Below, one piece after another: positions 51,501-60,510 of a stretch of 64,000 nucleotides of DNA. Location of the stretch: contig JAEUGY010000114.1 in assembly GCA_016794625.1 (NCBI GenBank), forward strand, positions 1 to 64,000. Reading direction: 5' to 3'. How positions within the stretch are numbered: position 1 is the stretch's first letter; every line of letters starts with the position of its first letter. The stretch comes from Opitutaceae bacterium. Lineage in GTDB: Bacteria; Verrucomicrobiota; Verrucomicrobiia; Opitutales; Opitutaceae. A program made the position numbers and the translations under genes. The notes beneath the pieces are model-generated. The model did no database searches, was not told the origin of the DNA, and saw only the letters and a program-made list of their open reading frames with translations.

Positions 51501-51528
51501 TGCGGCTAAAGCCGCAGCTACTTTTTTT
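51501..51528 (+). terminator. Terminator-like hairpin within the repeat region
   Basis: TGCGGCT and AGCCGCA pair around AA, and seven T follow after a short spacer. No plus-strand gene ends here, so it is more likely part of the repeat cluster or a bidirectional barrier. Confidence 0.35.
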
Positions 51529-51563
51529 AGGTCTCTGCCTCCATTGGTCATTCCAGATCCGCA

Positions 51564-51716
51564 GGCGTGGCCGCGAGGGCCAGCCCTCCATGGCCGATGG
51601 ATTTCGGGTGGAGGGCGTCGCTCCGTCGACGCCGGGGGACGATCCGCGCACCACCGCGCCCGACCGTCTTTGGCCTGAGCGACGCGCAACCGGCGCCGAC
51701 GGAGCGGCGCCCTCCA
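51564..51716. repeat. Second copy of the 27-bp inverted-repeat element plus an inverted partner of the tandem repeat
   Basis: 51609-51635 is identical to the left inner arm at 19945-19971, and 51690-51716 matches the right arm with two changes. Between them lies unrelated sequence. 51564-51587 is the inverted match of 51357-51380. Together with the tandem repeat these fill most of the 489-bp gap between 51353 and 51843; no gene is seen in it. Confidence 0.8.
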
Positions 51717-51842
51717 CCGAGCAAGGTACATGGTTTGCTCCGCGGCACGGGCTATTTCGTTGGTCTCGCTCTTCAGGCGAAGGCCGTTGTCAGGGCGCTA
51801 GTCGGCCGCCGGAACGGGGGCGACAAATCGCGGGTGCGGGGA

Positions 51843-54509
51843 TTAGAACTGGGTGGTGGCGGAGAAGGTGAACTCCCGGGGGGCGCCGTAGACCCGGTTG
51901 CCTGTGAAATAGGTCTGGTTGCGGAGATTGTCGATCTGGAGCTGGTAGTCGATGCGCTGTCCGCGGAGCTTCATCGAGTAGCCGAGCGTGAGATCGAAGA
52001 CCGTGTAGCTTGGGAAGATCAACCCCCAGGCCGTGTTGTCGGCCGCCGGGTGCTGGGAGGATTGATACCGTGTGCCGAGGCCGATGGAGGCACCCTTCAA
52101 CCGGCCGGCGGCGAAGGCGTAGCGCTGGAAGAGCCGGACCATGGTGTCGGGCGAGTTCGGCAGCGGGCGGTCTTTGAGCAGCCAGTAGTTGATGTCGAGT
52201 GACACGTCGTTTGTCGGCAGTTTGGCCACTGTGGGCTTGTTCTTGGTCAGGTGACTCGCGCCCACCACCATGGTGTAGGCGGGAACCGGCGTCCACACCC
52301 AGTCGGTCTCGAATCCTTCCGTCGTATTTCCGTCGATCGTGGTGTTCCAGTTGACCCGCGCACGTACGGCGGGGTTGCTGGTGGTCGGATTGAGATCGGC
52401 CTCGGTGCCGCGGTTGCGCACATCGGCGGAATTGCGATTGGTGTCGGTGATGAGGATGTTGCCCCGGGTCAGGTTGAACCAACCAAAGGAGCCGGTCAGC
52501 TTACGGTCGAAGAGTTCGAATTTGACGCCGATCTCCTTGCCCTTGCCGATGTCGTTGGGCACCGGATTGGCGGCCTGCTCGGCCGGGGTCACGATATCGG
52601 GAGGCGAGATGCCGAACGACACGCGGCTGACCAGACTTGCTCCGGCCCGGGCGGATTCGCCCTGGTTCTGACTGGCGAAGAGGTTGACCCCGCGGACCAC
52701 GCGCACCACGACGCCGAGCGTGTGGTTGGAGGTCTTGATGTTGGGCGTGGCGGCGGCACCAGCGAGCACGGTCTCGGCGCGGTCGACCCCGCCGGTCACG
52801 CCATAGCCCCAACTCTGACGCTGACCTCCCGTGAGCGTCACGCGCTGGTCGAACCAGCTCGTGCTCAGGGCGGCGAAGGCGGCGCGGCTGATGTTCTTGG
52901 CGTATTCCGCTGCGCGCACACCGGCGGCGGCGGTCTGGGTGGGCCAGGTGGTGATCAGGCGGTTGTCGGGAAACGGATGCACCCGCGGATCCCAGTAGAT
53001 CCAGGCGTTGGCCCCGGTCAGGGTGGCGGGAATGCGGGTCGTGTTGACGGTGTCGGGCACCACGAGGGGCGATGCGGCCAGCGAGAGCGGATAGGCGGCG
53101 TAGTTCAGCACCGCGTCTTCGGTGATGCGCTCGGAATCGCCATATTGGCCGCCGACCAGCAAGGTATTGCGCGATTTCCAGAAGGATTTGGTGATGACGC
53201 CCTGCAGCTTGAGATCGCGGTTGTCCACGTCGGTGCGGTTGGCGCTGAAATTGTTGTTCTGGTAGTAGCCGGCGGGCTGGAGCCGGGTGCCGAAGCTGTA
53301 GAGATCGTAGTCGAGCTCGGCGCGGACGAAGCGACCGATCAGCGCGAGATCGAGCCAGTCAGTGGCCGAGAAGGTGGTTTCACTCTCGATGATGGAGGAT
53401 TTTTCCGAAAACCCGGCATTGGGTCCGAGGTAGTTGTAGGAACGCCCGCCCGGGGCGTTGCCCTCCTGGAGCGTTTCGCCTTCGCCGAGGGAGGTCCATT
53501 TGCCGGTGGTGTTGAGCATGTCGGTGCGCCACTGGCCGAAGCCGCCGTAGCCGATGCGACTCCGGTATTCGGCGACCGTGAACGGCACGCCGGCAAGAGC
53601 GCCGGTGCGCAGTTTGCCGAGGTCGAGCAGGGATTGGGACGGACGGTCGAACGCCGCCTGGTAGTTCTGCGAGGAAGGCTGGGGCTGCGAGATGGAATTG
53701 CCGCTACTGTCTCGGTGCACGACCTCGATGCGCGACGACAGCCGCGCGTTTGGACGCCAAAGCAGCTGGGGATTGACGAAGGTGGTGGTCGAGCCGGAGT
53801 GCTGCTGCCACTGGTTGCCGTCGCGGTGCGAGAGGATCAGCCGGTAGGCGAGGGTTTTGGCCTCGTTGACCGGACCCGTCAGGTCGAGCGAGGCCTTGTA
53901 GGTTTCGTGCGAGCCGACCCGCAGCGTCAGTTCGCGCCGCGGGCTGAAGAGAGGCTTGGCGGTGACGTTGTTGACTTCGCCACCGATCGTAGCGCCGCCG
54001 ACGAACACGGCCATCGGACCTTTGGCGACTTCGATGCGGTCGAGGTTCTCCGTGTCAAAGCCGTAGAACTGGCGCAGGCCATTGCGAAATGTTCCGTTGT
54101 AAGGCTGTCCGCGGAAGCGGGTCATGTTGGCCTGCGAATTGCCGCGCCCGGCGCCGGCTGCGAAATTCCCGTTCGGCGCGTTTTCGTCCAGCGCGACCGC
54201 GCTGGCATAGGAAAGGGCGCCGAGGAATCCGCTTTTGCCGGTGTCGCGGAGGAACTCGGCATTGAACACCGTGATCGCGAGCGGTGTATCCATCAGAGCC
54301 TGGGCGACGCCGGTGGTGGCCACCGAGTTCTGGACCCGGTAGCCGGTGTCCTTGGCGCTGCGCACCTCGAAGACGGAGAGGGTCAGCGTCTCGTCGACGG
54401 TGGTGGCGGTGGAGGAGGCGGTCGCCGGCGCAGGGGCGACTGCCTGGCCGAGGGCGGCGAGGGGCGCGCACAGCGCGAGCGCAAAGAGCGAGGAAGACAG
54501 GGAGTTCAT
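51843..54509 (-). CDS. TonB-dependent receptor (888 residues)
   Basis: Start ATG 54509 (seven upstream codons rejected), giving the signal peptide MNSLSSSLFALALCAPLAALG. Then LSVFEVRSAKDTGYRVQNSV, plug (TPLAITVFNAEFLRDTGKSG, FRGQPYNG, LDRIEVAKGPMAVFVGGATI) and a barrel ending REFTFSATTQF. The LacI-type operator lies 111 bp upstream, and the palindrome array begins 236 bp upstream. Ligand probably a carbohydrate, by context. Confidence 0.94.
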   Translation of the reverse strand: MNSLSSSLFALALCAPLAALGQAVAPAPATASSTATTVDETLTLSVFEVRSAKDTGYRVQNSVATTGVAQALMDTPLAITVFNAEFLRDTGKSGFLGALSYASAVALDENAPNGNFAAGAGRGNSQANMTRFRGQPYNGTFRNGLRQFYGFDTENLDRIEVAKGPMAVFVGGATIGGEVNNVTAKPLFSPRRELTLRVGSHETYKASLDLTGPVNEAKTLAYRLILSHRDGNQWQQHSGSTTTFVNPQLLWRPNARLSSRIEVVHRDSSGNSISQPQPSSQNYQAAFDRPSQSLLDLGKLRTGALAGVPFTVAEYRSRIGYGGFGQWRTDMLNTTGKWTSLGEGETLQEGNAPGGRSYNYLGPNAGFSEKSSIIESETTFSATDWLDLALIGRFVRAELDYDLYSFGTRLQPAGYYQNNNFSANRTDVDNRDLKLQGVITKSFWKSRNTLLVGGQYGDSERITEDAVLNYAAYPLSLAASPLVVPDTVNTTRIPATLTGANAWIYWDPRVHPFPDNRLITTWPTQTAAAGVRAAEYAKNISRAAFAALSTSWFDQRVTLTGGQRQSWGYGVTGGVDRAETVLAGAAATPNIKTSNHTLGVVVRVVRGVNLFASQNQGESARAGASLVSRVSFGISPPDIVTPAEQAANPVPNDIGKGKEIGVKFELFDRKLTGSFGWFNLTRGNILITDTNRNSADVRNRGTEADLNPTTSNPAVRARVNWNTTIDGNTTEGFETDWVWTPVPAYTMVVGASHLTKNKPTVAKLPTNDVSLDINYWLLKDRPLPNSPDTMVRLFQRYAFAAGRLKGASIGLGTRYQSSQHPAADNTAWGLIFPSYTVFDLTLGYSMKLRGQRIDYQLQIDNLRNQTYFTGNRVYGAPREFTFSATTQF

Positions 54510-54617
54510 GGGTAGCCCGAGGGGTTCCACAGGGGTTTCGGCCGGGGTGGCCGGGGGATGCGGTGGACGATGCCCGAGAGCAAGGCCGGGTGGATCGGAG
54601 CCCGCAATGGCTGGTCA

Positions 54618-54635
54618 GGTGAAAACGTTCACTAT
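54618..54635. promoter_or_regulatory. LacI-type operator upstream of TonB receptor 2
   Basis: GTGAA-AACG-TTCAC (54620-54633) within AGGTGAAAACGTTCACTA. The centre is about 117 bp upstream of the receptor start. It matches the sites at 50104 and 60496. Confidence 0.7.
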
Positions 54636-54744
54636 CCCGGCCCAAACGCACGATACCCGGCGATTCTCGTGTAGTTGAAATATAGATTTCCCCTCGCTCC
54701 ATCCCCTCAACGGGCCGCACCGATCCGGTGGGGGCCGAAGTGTG

Positions 54745-54880
54745 CGCGTCATCCGCCGGATGACACTAGGCGGCGGATGTGGAGTGTCATCCAGCAGATG
54801 ACACTGGCGGCGGAAGTAGAGTGTCATCCGGCGGATGACACTGGGCGGCGGGAGTAGAGTGTCATTCGGCGGATGACACT
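54745..54880. repeat. Array of four 23-bp palindromes with 37-38 bp period
   Basis: Consensus AGTGTCATCC-N3-GGATGACACT. Units: 54745-54767 (left arm degenerate), 54783-54805, 54820-54842, 54858-54880. The 14-15 bp linkers are alike (GGCGGCGG then AGTAG or similar), so whole 37-38 bp units are repeated. It lies between the end of the GH9-like gene (54951) and the promoter of TonB receptor 2; each unit could act as an operator or fold as an RNA hairpin after the GH9-like stop. Two more copies sit at 39008-39089. The remaining sequence of the 54510-54950 gap (about 54636-54744 and 54881-54950) shows no gene. Confidence 0.85.
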
Positions 54881-54950
54881 GGGTGTGGGGCGGTACGGGG
54901 CCCGACGGGCGGGGTGGGCGCGGACGGCGATGGGACGGACGGGCGGGTGC

Positions 54951-57281
54951 TTAGAGCGCGGTGCGGCGGGCGAGGTAGCCGTGTCCGTAGGAGACTTCGA
55001 TTCGGGAGGAGGCGGGGGCCTGGAGGATGCCGTCGTTGATCCGCACGGGGGCGGAGGCGTCGACTTGGATTCGGCCCACGAGCGACGGGCGGTCGGGGGA
55101 TGTTTCGGAAACGGTGACGGTCTCGGTGTCGCCGGACGCCGAGGTCACGGTGACGCTGGCGGTCTCGACACGGCTGGGGTCGAGGTTGACCGGCGCGGTG
55201 AGGGTGAGGGTCAGGCCGGTCGCGTCCCGGACGGCCTCGATCCGGGTGCTGGCGTGGGCGAGGTAGGCGAGGCTGAGATTGAAGGGCGTGTTGAACTGCA
55301 CCCAGCCCTCGGTCCAGCCGATGTTTCCAAGCTCGGGCCGGTAGGGGAAGTGGGCGTTCTTGGGGGCGCCATCGAGGACGAAACGGGCCTTTTCGAGCCG
55401 GCCGATGCCGCCGACGTGGAAACTGTACCAGCCGGCCTCGACCCCTTCGATTTCGCGCGGGGCGTCGTAGGAGTAGTGACGGCCGGTGGGATTCCGGCCG
55501 AAGGCGGCGTCGAAGTGCGACCAGACGAGTTCGTCGAGCCGGGAACGCACGGCCGGATCCTGGATGAAGGGCCGGGCGGCGAGCAGGGCGGCGGGAAGGC
55601 CGACGACATTGCCGGGCTCATTCCACATGGTTGGCTTGTCTCCCATCGGGGTCCATGCGTCCGGAGCGTCGCCCAGTTTGCGGAAGTCCCACAGGTTGGC
55701 CGAACGCCGCACGACCACATCCGCCCAAGCGTTGATCTTCCCGGTGAGGCCCGGGGGGGCGCGGTCCGGGTAGATGCGCAGCAGATGGGCGAGGCCGGTG
55801 AGGGTGATGAACTCGCTCATGCGCTGGCCCTTGGTGGTGAGCGGGTCGTTCCAGTCGAGGTGTGCGATCAACCACTCCGCCTGCCGGTAGGCGGCCTGGA
55901 AATACACCTCGGCGTCGGCGCGTCCGTCGCGCACGGCGACGGCGTGGAGCAGCAGGTTGGGTTCGATTGAGAAACCCGGCGGGTAGGCGCCCTTGGTCGT
56001 GCCGACCTTGGTCTTGAGCGCGAGCAGATCGTGCTCGGGGCTCTCGTCGTACGGATAGGTGCGGTCCGCCTTTGGCTGATTCCAAACAGCGAAGGTGTAG
56101 TCGCGCACAACCGTGTAATTCTGCTCCGGCAGGTACGCCTTGAGCCAGGGCCAGGCGTAGAGGAAGTAGGGCAGCTGGGCCTTCAGGAGCTCGTGTGAGA
56201 GTTTCTGGGTGACGATGATGTCGGCTCCCCAGTGGATGAGTTTCACGAGATCCGGAGCGTCCGCCCGGTACGGTTCCAGGGCGCCCCAGAGTTTCGGATC
56301 GGTCGGAGGTTCGTACGTCACCTGCCGCGGTTGCGCGGCGTAGACGGACGGGTTGGAGAGGAACTGCGGCACCAGGGTGGTCAATTCCCAACCGAAGTGA
56401 TGGTCGTCGCGCCACCCATAGGAGCCCCGGCAGACGGCGCGCTCGTTGCCGACGTAGTGGCGGCTGTCGACCATGAAGTGGATCGCGTTCTGGGTCGTGA
56501 CCCGCTCCAGCCACCAGCGACCCACGCGAAACGGCACCGAGCGGTGCGGGCCGGCGATGACGACATACTCGCGATCGTCGGACGGGTTGAAGGCAGTGAA
56601 GTCGCCCACCTGCCCGACCAGGGTCCCGTTGAACACCGCGGGACCGCCGCGGGCGGGCTCAACGGTGAATGCGGAGCCGGCGGGCAGGGTCGGGGCGGTG
56701 AACCGTTTGGGCTGCCCGAGGTTGAATCCGCTCTGGTTGAGGAAAATCAGGCTGGGAGGCGGAGGAGCCGGCGCCGCGCCGGCAGGGGAGGCGGGCGGCA
56801 CACCGCTCGCCGAGGCCGGCCAGATCACGATCTCGGCCACCCGGGCGGTGCCGTCGGGCGTCTCCGTGATCCAGAGCCGCAGCCGCTGGGTGGAGACCAC
56901 AACCGTGTCGTCGAACTTCAGGGCGAGGGCGGGGGCCGTGTTGCCCGTCACCTGGGCGGACGGAACCGGATGCCAGGCGTTGTCCCGCCAGAATTGCACG
57001 CCGAACGAGCGCAGGGCCCGGGTGCCTTCAAAGCCGGAGTACACATGCAGCCCGGCGAGGGTTTCGATGCGCGGCAGCTCCAGCTCGATCCAGATCGGAT
57101 CCCGGGTCTGCACGCTGATCCAGCGCGAGCTGTCCCGGTTGTCGCCGTCGATCATCCGCTCCGCGACCGAACCGCTGGCGGCGGCGCTGGTGGTCACCCG
57201 GCTCGGTTTCAGCGGGACCGGGGCGGGGGTGGCGGCGGAGAGGGACGAAACGCAGGCAAGGAAGAGGCAGAGACGGCGCAT
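54951..57281 (-). CDS. Secreted GH9-like protein with F5/8-type and Ig-like N-terminal domains
   Basis: 776 residues with a short signal peptide (MRRLCLFLACVSSLSAA). An F5/8-type-C-like sandwich (about 22-155: SRWISVQTRDPIWIELELPR, RLRLWITETPDG) is followed by a Pro/Ala linker and a cellulase-N-like Ig domain (IFLNQSGFNLGQPKRFTAP). A helical (alpha/alpha)6-type barrel (from about 260: SYGWRDDHHFGWELTTLVPQ, KLIHWGADIIVTQKLSHE, AWYSFHVGG-like AGWYSFHVGGIGRLEK) and a beta-rich tail complete it. The order is that of GH9 cellulase-like proteins, but the usual DAGD motif is replaced by WRDDHHFGWE, so catalysis is uncertain. It lies between TonB receptors 2 and 3, same strand. Confidence 0.75.
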   Translation of the reverse strand: MRRLCLFLACVSSLSAATPAPVPLKPSRVTTSAAASGSVAERMIDGDNRDSSRWISVQTRDPIWIELELPRIETLAGLHVYSGFEGTRALRSFGVQFWRDNAWHPVPSAQVTGNTAPALALKFDDTVVVSTQRLRLWITETPDGTARVAEIVIWPASASGVPPASPAGAAPAPPPPSLIFLNQSGFNLGQPKRFTAPTLPAGSAFTVEPARGGPAVFNGTLVGQVGDFTAFNPSDDREYVVIAGPHRSVPFRVGRWWLERVTTQNAIHFMVDSRHYVGNERAVCRGSYGWRDDHHFGWELTTLVPQFLSNPSVYAAQPRQVTYEPPTDPKLWGALEPYRADAPDLVKLIHWGADIIVTQKLSHELLKAQLPYFLYAWPWLKAYLPEQNYTVVRDYTFAVWNQPKADRTYPYDESPEHDLLALKTKVGTTKGAYPPGFSIEPNLLLHAVAVRDGRADAEVYFQAAYRQAEWLIAHLDWNDPLTTKGQRMSEFITLTGLAHLLRIYPDRAPPGLTGKINAWADVVVRRSANLWDFRKLGDAPDAWTPMGDKPTMWNEPGNVVGLPAALLAARPFIQDPAVRSRLDELVWSHFDAAFGRNPTGRHYSYDAPREIEGVEAGWYSFHVGGIGRLEKARFVLDGAPKNAHFPYRPELGNIGWTEGWVQFNTPFNLSLAYLAHASTRIEAVRDATGLTLTLTAPVNLDPSRVETASVTVTSASGDTETVTVSETSPDRPSLVGRIQVDASAPVRINDGILQAPASSRIEVSYGHGYLARRTAL

Positions 57282-57372
57282 GATGGGGAGACGAGGGAGG
57301 CGACCCGGGGTGGCGCCGGCCCGCCCGGCGGCTCCCCCCGCGGGAACGAGGATCAGCAGATCCGGCCGAGAC

Positions 57373-60300
57373 TCAATAGCTCAGGCTGGCCGAGACCGAC
57401 AGCTTTCGCGGTGAGTTCATCCACTGGGCGTAGCGGATGGTGCCATTGGTGGAGAGTTTGAGATAAAGCACCTCGTTGCGATCGAAGGCGTTGGTGACAT
57501 TGACCTGGATGCCAGCGCGGATGCGTCGGCCTAGGTTGATCGGGTAGCGGACAAACACGTCGTTGATGAGATTGTTCGGGTAGTAGAAGGTCTTCCGCTT
57601 GCCCCCGTCGGCCGCGTCCGTGTACATGTAGGACCGATACTTGGTCCGGAGGGAGGTGTTGATGCCCATGACCAGACCCCGCAGACGTCCCTCGCGGAAC
57701 TGGTAGCGGTTGGTCAGACTGTAGCTTTGTTCGGCGTAGCCGACGGTTTGTTCGCCGGACTTGCGCACGATGATCGAACCGCCCGTGGGCGAAACGAAGC
57801 CCAGCTGATGGTCGGTGATGGGCAGCCCCGTGACGTCGGTGCCCACCCCGGGCGTGCGCAGACCGAGAATGTCCGCGTTGAGGATGCGGCCGCCTTCGGG
57901 GTCGAGCACCGCGAAGTACGGGTGGTTCGGGTCCCGCATCATGGCGAGGGACAGCGCCATCGGCGTGGAGGCCGGATTGAGAGGATCGGATGGCACCTGC
58001 AGCGGCGTGAGGGTGGTGCCGGTCTTGACCGCGACGACCGTCTGACCGTTCAGGGTCATGGTGTTGAACTGGTCGTTGTAGAACTGCGGCAGGATGACAT
58101 CGGTGCGCTCGCTGCCGTCGGCGGTGGCGAAGTTGAAGCGCATTTCCCAGCCCCGCAGCGGGCGGGCCGTCAGGGAGATGTTATAGCCGTCGGACGTCTT
58201 GCTGTACGTGTAGGAGCCGCCGCCGTTGCGGCCGTTGATGCCATCCGGGTCGATGTCATCGCGATTGGGCACGCCGGCGGTGAAGTTCTGGGCCTCGGAG
58301 ACGTAGTAGTTGAAATTACCGGACAACCGACCGTCCCAGAGATCGTACTTCAGGCCGATGTCCTCGCTCACGCCCTTGCCGGGGGGCAGGGGGTTGTTGA
58401 AGATGTCGCGGCTGGTGTCGAAGTTGATCTTGCCATTGGTCGCGTAGTTGACCGAGACGCGCAGGCCCCGGATCGGGGTGTCGACGACGGCGCCGAGATT
58501 GAGACTGTCGTAGCTGATCGGACCGCGCTCGACACCGGTGTTCACACGCACAGTCGAAGCCTCTTCGGTGCGGTAGCCGACCATGGTGTCGATCCGGTCC
58601 TTCCAAAAGGTGGAGAACAAGCTGGCGCCCCAGCTGACCTCGTTGGTGTCGTCGTGGAACCAGGTGGTGTTCGTGCTCTGGCCGGTGGTGGCGCTGATTG
58701 GCCCGGACATGCCGAGCGGATTGTTGGTGGTGGGGGTGACCGCGCCGGGGTAGACTTGGGGGGCCCACTTGTAAGTTTTGCCGTTCGGGTGCTTAATCGT
58801 GTAGGCGGGCCATTCGGCTCCGCCGATGAGGGACGTCGGGAAGATCGGCATCCAGACGGCCGGCATGGTGGTGCGCCCGGACTCCGAGTTGGTGATCAGC
58901 GCGGGATTCTGGATGATGTTGCCGCTCGAGTCGGTTTCATAAAAGCGGAACGGCTCCTGCCAGGTCCAGGAGTCCATGTTCTGGTGGAAGATGTTCGATT
59001 GGTGACGCCCCCAGCGGCCGAAGTCCTTTTGGTACGCGACCGAGGCGCGGTAGCCGCGGGCGCCGGTCCAGAATGGCGTGGCGTTCATGGACTGGTTCAT
59101 CGCCCAATCCTTGCCGATGGCGCCGGTGGTGGGATTGACGTAGAGGTTGCCCACGGCGTCGGGAGCGTAGACCGCGGTGCTCGAAGCGCGGGGCGCTTCA
59201 TTGACGCGCCAGTCCTCGCCCCAGCGCACCTGGATGGCGAGGTCGGGCAGGGGAGCGGCTTCGAGCACGACCGACTTCAGCTCGGCCTTGTAGGCGTCGC
59301 GGTGCATCGGAGCGATGAAGGAGTCGGCATTGACGAGGTCGAGCCGGCCGCCGAGCAGCTGGGCGATCTCGGGAAACTGCACGAGGTAGCGGCTGTTTTG
59401 GTTGTCGACCCGCAGACCATTGGGCAGGAGCAGATTGGTCGGGGCGCGCACGGTCACGGTCTGGCCGAAGGCGGTGTCGCGGGTATAGTCGCGGTATTCA
59501 CCCCGCAGCTGCATCCATTTCCACGGCTGGTACGTGAAGGTCACATGCTTGCCCTCCGCCAGCCGGTAGAGACCCGGGCGGAAGTAGCGTTCCTCGGACT
59601 TCATCAGATTGGCCCGCACGGCGAACTTGCCCTTGCCCACCCCGGCGTCGAGGGTCGTGCGCCAGGATCCCTCGGAGTCGGCGGATGCGCTGAGGGTGGC
59701 GCGGGTGCGGTTAAGGTAGGCGCGTTTGGAGGCGCTGGTGACCACGCCGCCGGCGTCGCCCGAACCGAAGAGCAGGGAATTGGAACCGCCGATCGCCTCG
59801 ACCCGCTCGATGTCGAACGAGTCAAGCAGCGTGGTGTCGGAGCGCAGGAAACCATCGCGCCGCGGATTGTTGATCTGCAACCCACGCATGGTCATACTCT
59901 TGGGATCCTGGCGATCGCCGTCGAGCAGGCCGGTCACATTCTCGCTGCCGCCGCCGATCAAGGCGGGGCCGAGGCCGCCGAACTTGACGAGCATCTCGGT
60001 CATGTCGACCACGCCCATTTCATCCATCATCTGGCGATTGAAGACCTTGGCGTCCAAGGGAGTCTTGCTCAGCGGCGTATTGGTGCCGGTGACCGAATTG
60101 GTATTGGTGGCCTCGTAGGTGTCTTCGGCGTCGGCGGAGACCTCAAAGGGATTGAGCGCGATCCGTTCGTTGCCGTCGATCGCCTTGGTGCCGTCCTTGT
60201 CTGGTGAGGCGGGGGCTTTGGGTGGCGTGGCGGCGGGTGCGGTGCGCTTCTTTTTGGCCGGGGTATCCGGTGTGGCGGCGGCCGGGGTGGACTGACCCGG

Positions 60301-60396
60301 GGACCGGGTGGAAAGACTCACGAGCAGGAGGCCGGCAAGCAGCGCACGACCACGCGGACGACAGACATGGCTCAGGTGGGATGATGCAAAGATCAT
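57373..60396 (-). CDS. TonB-dependent receptor (1007 residues)
   Basis: Start ATG 60396 (119 upstream open codons rejected; they overlap the divergent regulator). Leader RPRGRALLAGLLLVSLSTRS, then a Pro/Ala/Lys-rich linker (about 37-75), LNPFEVSADAEDTYEATNTN, plug (TPLDAKVFNRQMMDEMGVVD, MRGLQINNP, IERVEAIGGSNSLLFGSGDA) and a barrel ending RKLSVSASLSY. Long size and ending are typical of verrucomicrobial carbohydrate-linked receptors. Divergent from the LacI gene, sharing a 114-bp promoter region with the operator at 60496. Confidence 0.94.
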   Translation of the reverse strand: MIFASSHLSHVCRPRGRALLAGLLLVSLSTRSPGQSTPAAATPDTPAKKKRTAPAATPPKAPASPDKDGTKAIDGNERIALNPFEVSADAEDTYEATNTNSVTGTNTPLSKTPLDAKVFNRQMMDEMGVVDMTEMLVKFGGLGPALIGGGSENVTGLLDGDRQDPKSMTMRGLQINNPRRDGFLRSDTTLLDSFDIERVEAIGGSNSLLFGSGDAGGVVTSASKRAYLNRTRATLSASADSEGSWRTTLDAGVGKGKFAVRANLMKSEERYFRPGLYRLAEGKHVTFTYQPWKWMQLRGEYRDYTRDTAFGQTVTVRAPTNLLLPNGLRVDNQNSRYLVQFPEIAQLLGGRLDLVNADSFIAPMHRDAYKAELKSVVLEAAPLPDLAIQVRWGEDWRVNEAPRASSTAVYAPDAVGNLYVNPTTGAIGKDWAMNQSMNATPFWTGARGYRASVAYQKDFGRWGRHQSNIFHQNMDSWTWQEPFRFYETDSSGNIIQNPALITNSESGRTTMPAVWMPIFPTSLIGGAEWPAYTIKHPNGKTYKWAPQVYPGAVTPTTNNPLGMSGPISATTGQSTNTTWFHDDTNEVSWGASLFSTFWKDRIDTMVGYRTEEASTVRVNTGVERGPISYDSLNLGAVVDTPIRGLRVSVNYATNGKINFDTSRDIFNNPLPPGKGVSEDIGLKYDLWDGRLSGNFNYYVSEAQNFTAGVPNRDDIDPDGINGRNGGGSYTYSKTSDGYNISLTARPLRGWEMRFNFATADGSERTDVILPQFYNDQFNTMTLNGQTVVAVKTGTTLTPLQVPSDPLNPASTPMALSLAMMRDPNHPYFAVLDPEGGRILNADILGLRTPGVGTDVTGLPITDHQLGFVSPTGGSIIVRKSGEQTVGYAEQSYSLTNRYQFREGRLRGLVMGINTSLRTKYRSYMYTDAADGGKRKTFYYPNNLINDVFVRYPINLGRRIRAGIQVNVTNAFDRNEVLYLKLSTNGTIRYAQWMNSPRKLSVSASLSY

Positions 60397-60495
60397 GATC
60401 AGCGGGGCAGGGGTAGGGGAAGGGTGCCCGCCGGGAACACCGCCGGGCGCGGCGCACAAAGACGTGTTTTCGGATTGCGGCCAAGCCGTCTGAAG

Positions 60496-60509
60496 GTGAA
60501 GTCGTTCAC
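60496..60509. promoter_or_regulatory. LacI-type operator at the LacI start codon
   Basis: GTGAA-GTCG-TTCAC, ending 1 bp before the ATG of the LacI gene and centred about 106 bp upstream of TonB receptor 3. Its position fits autoregulation plus receptor control. Confidence 0.75.
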
Positions 60510-60510
60510 A

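Noticed and set aside
52251..54515. 754-codon plus-strand frame
   Set aside because: Antisense to TonB receptor 2, which has signal peptide, plug and barrel features.
54745..54880. CRISPR array
   Set aside because: Units are palindromic throughout, the 14-15 bp linkers are nearly identical to each other, and no cas gene is in the window.
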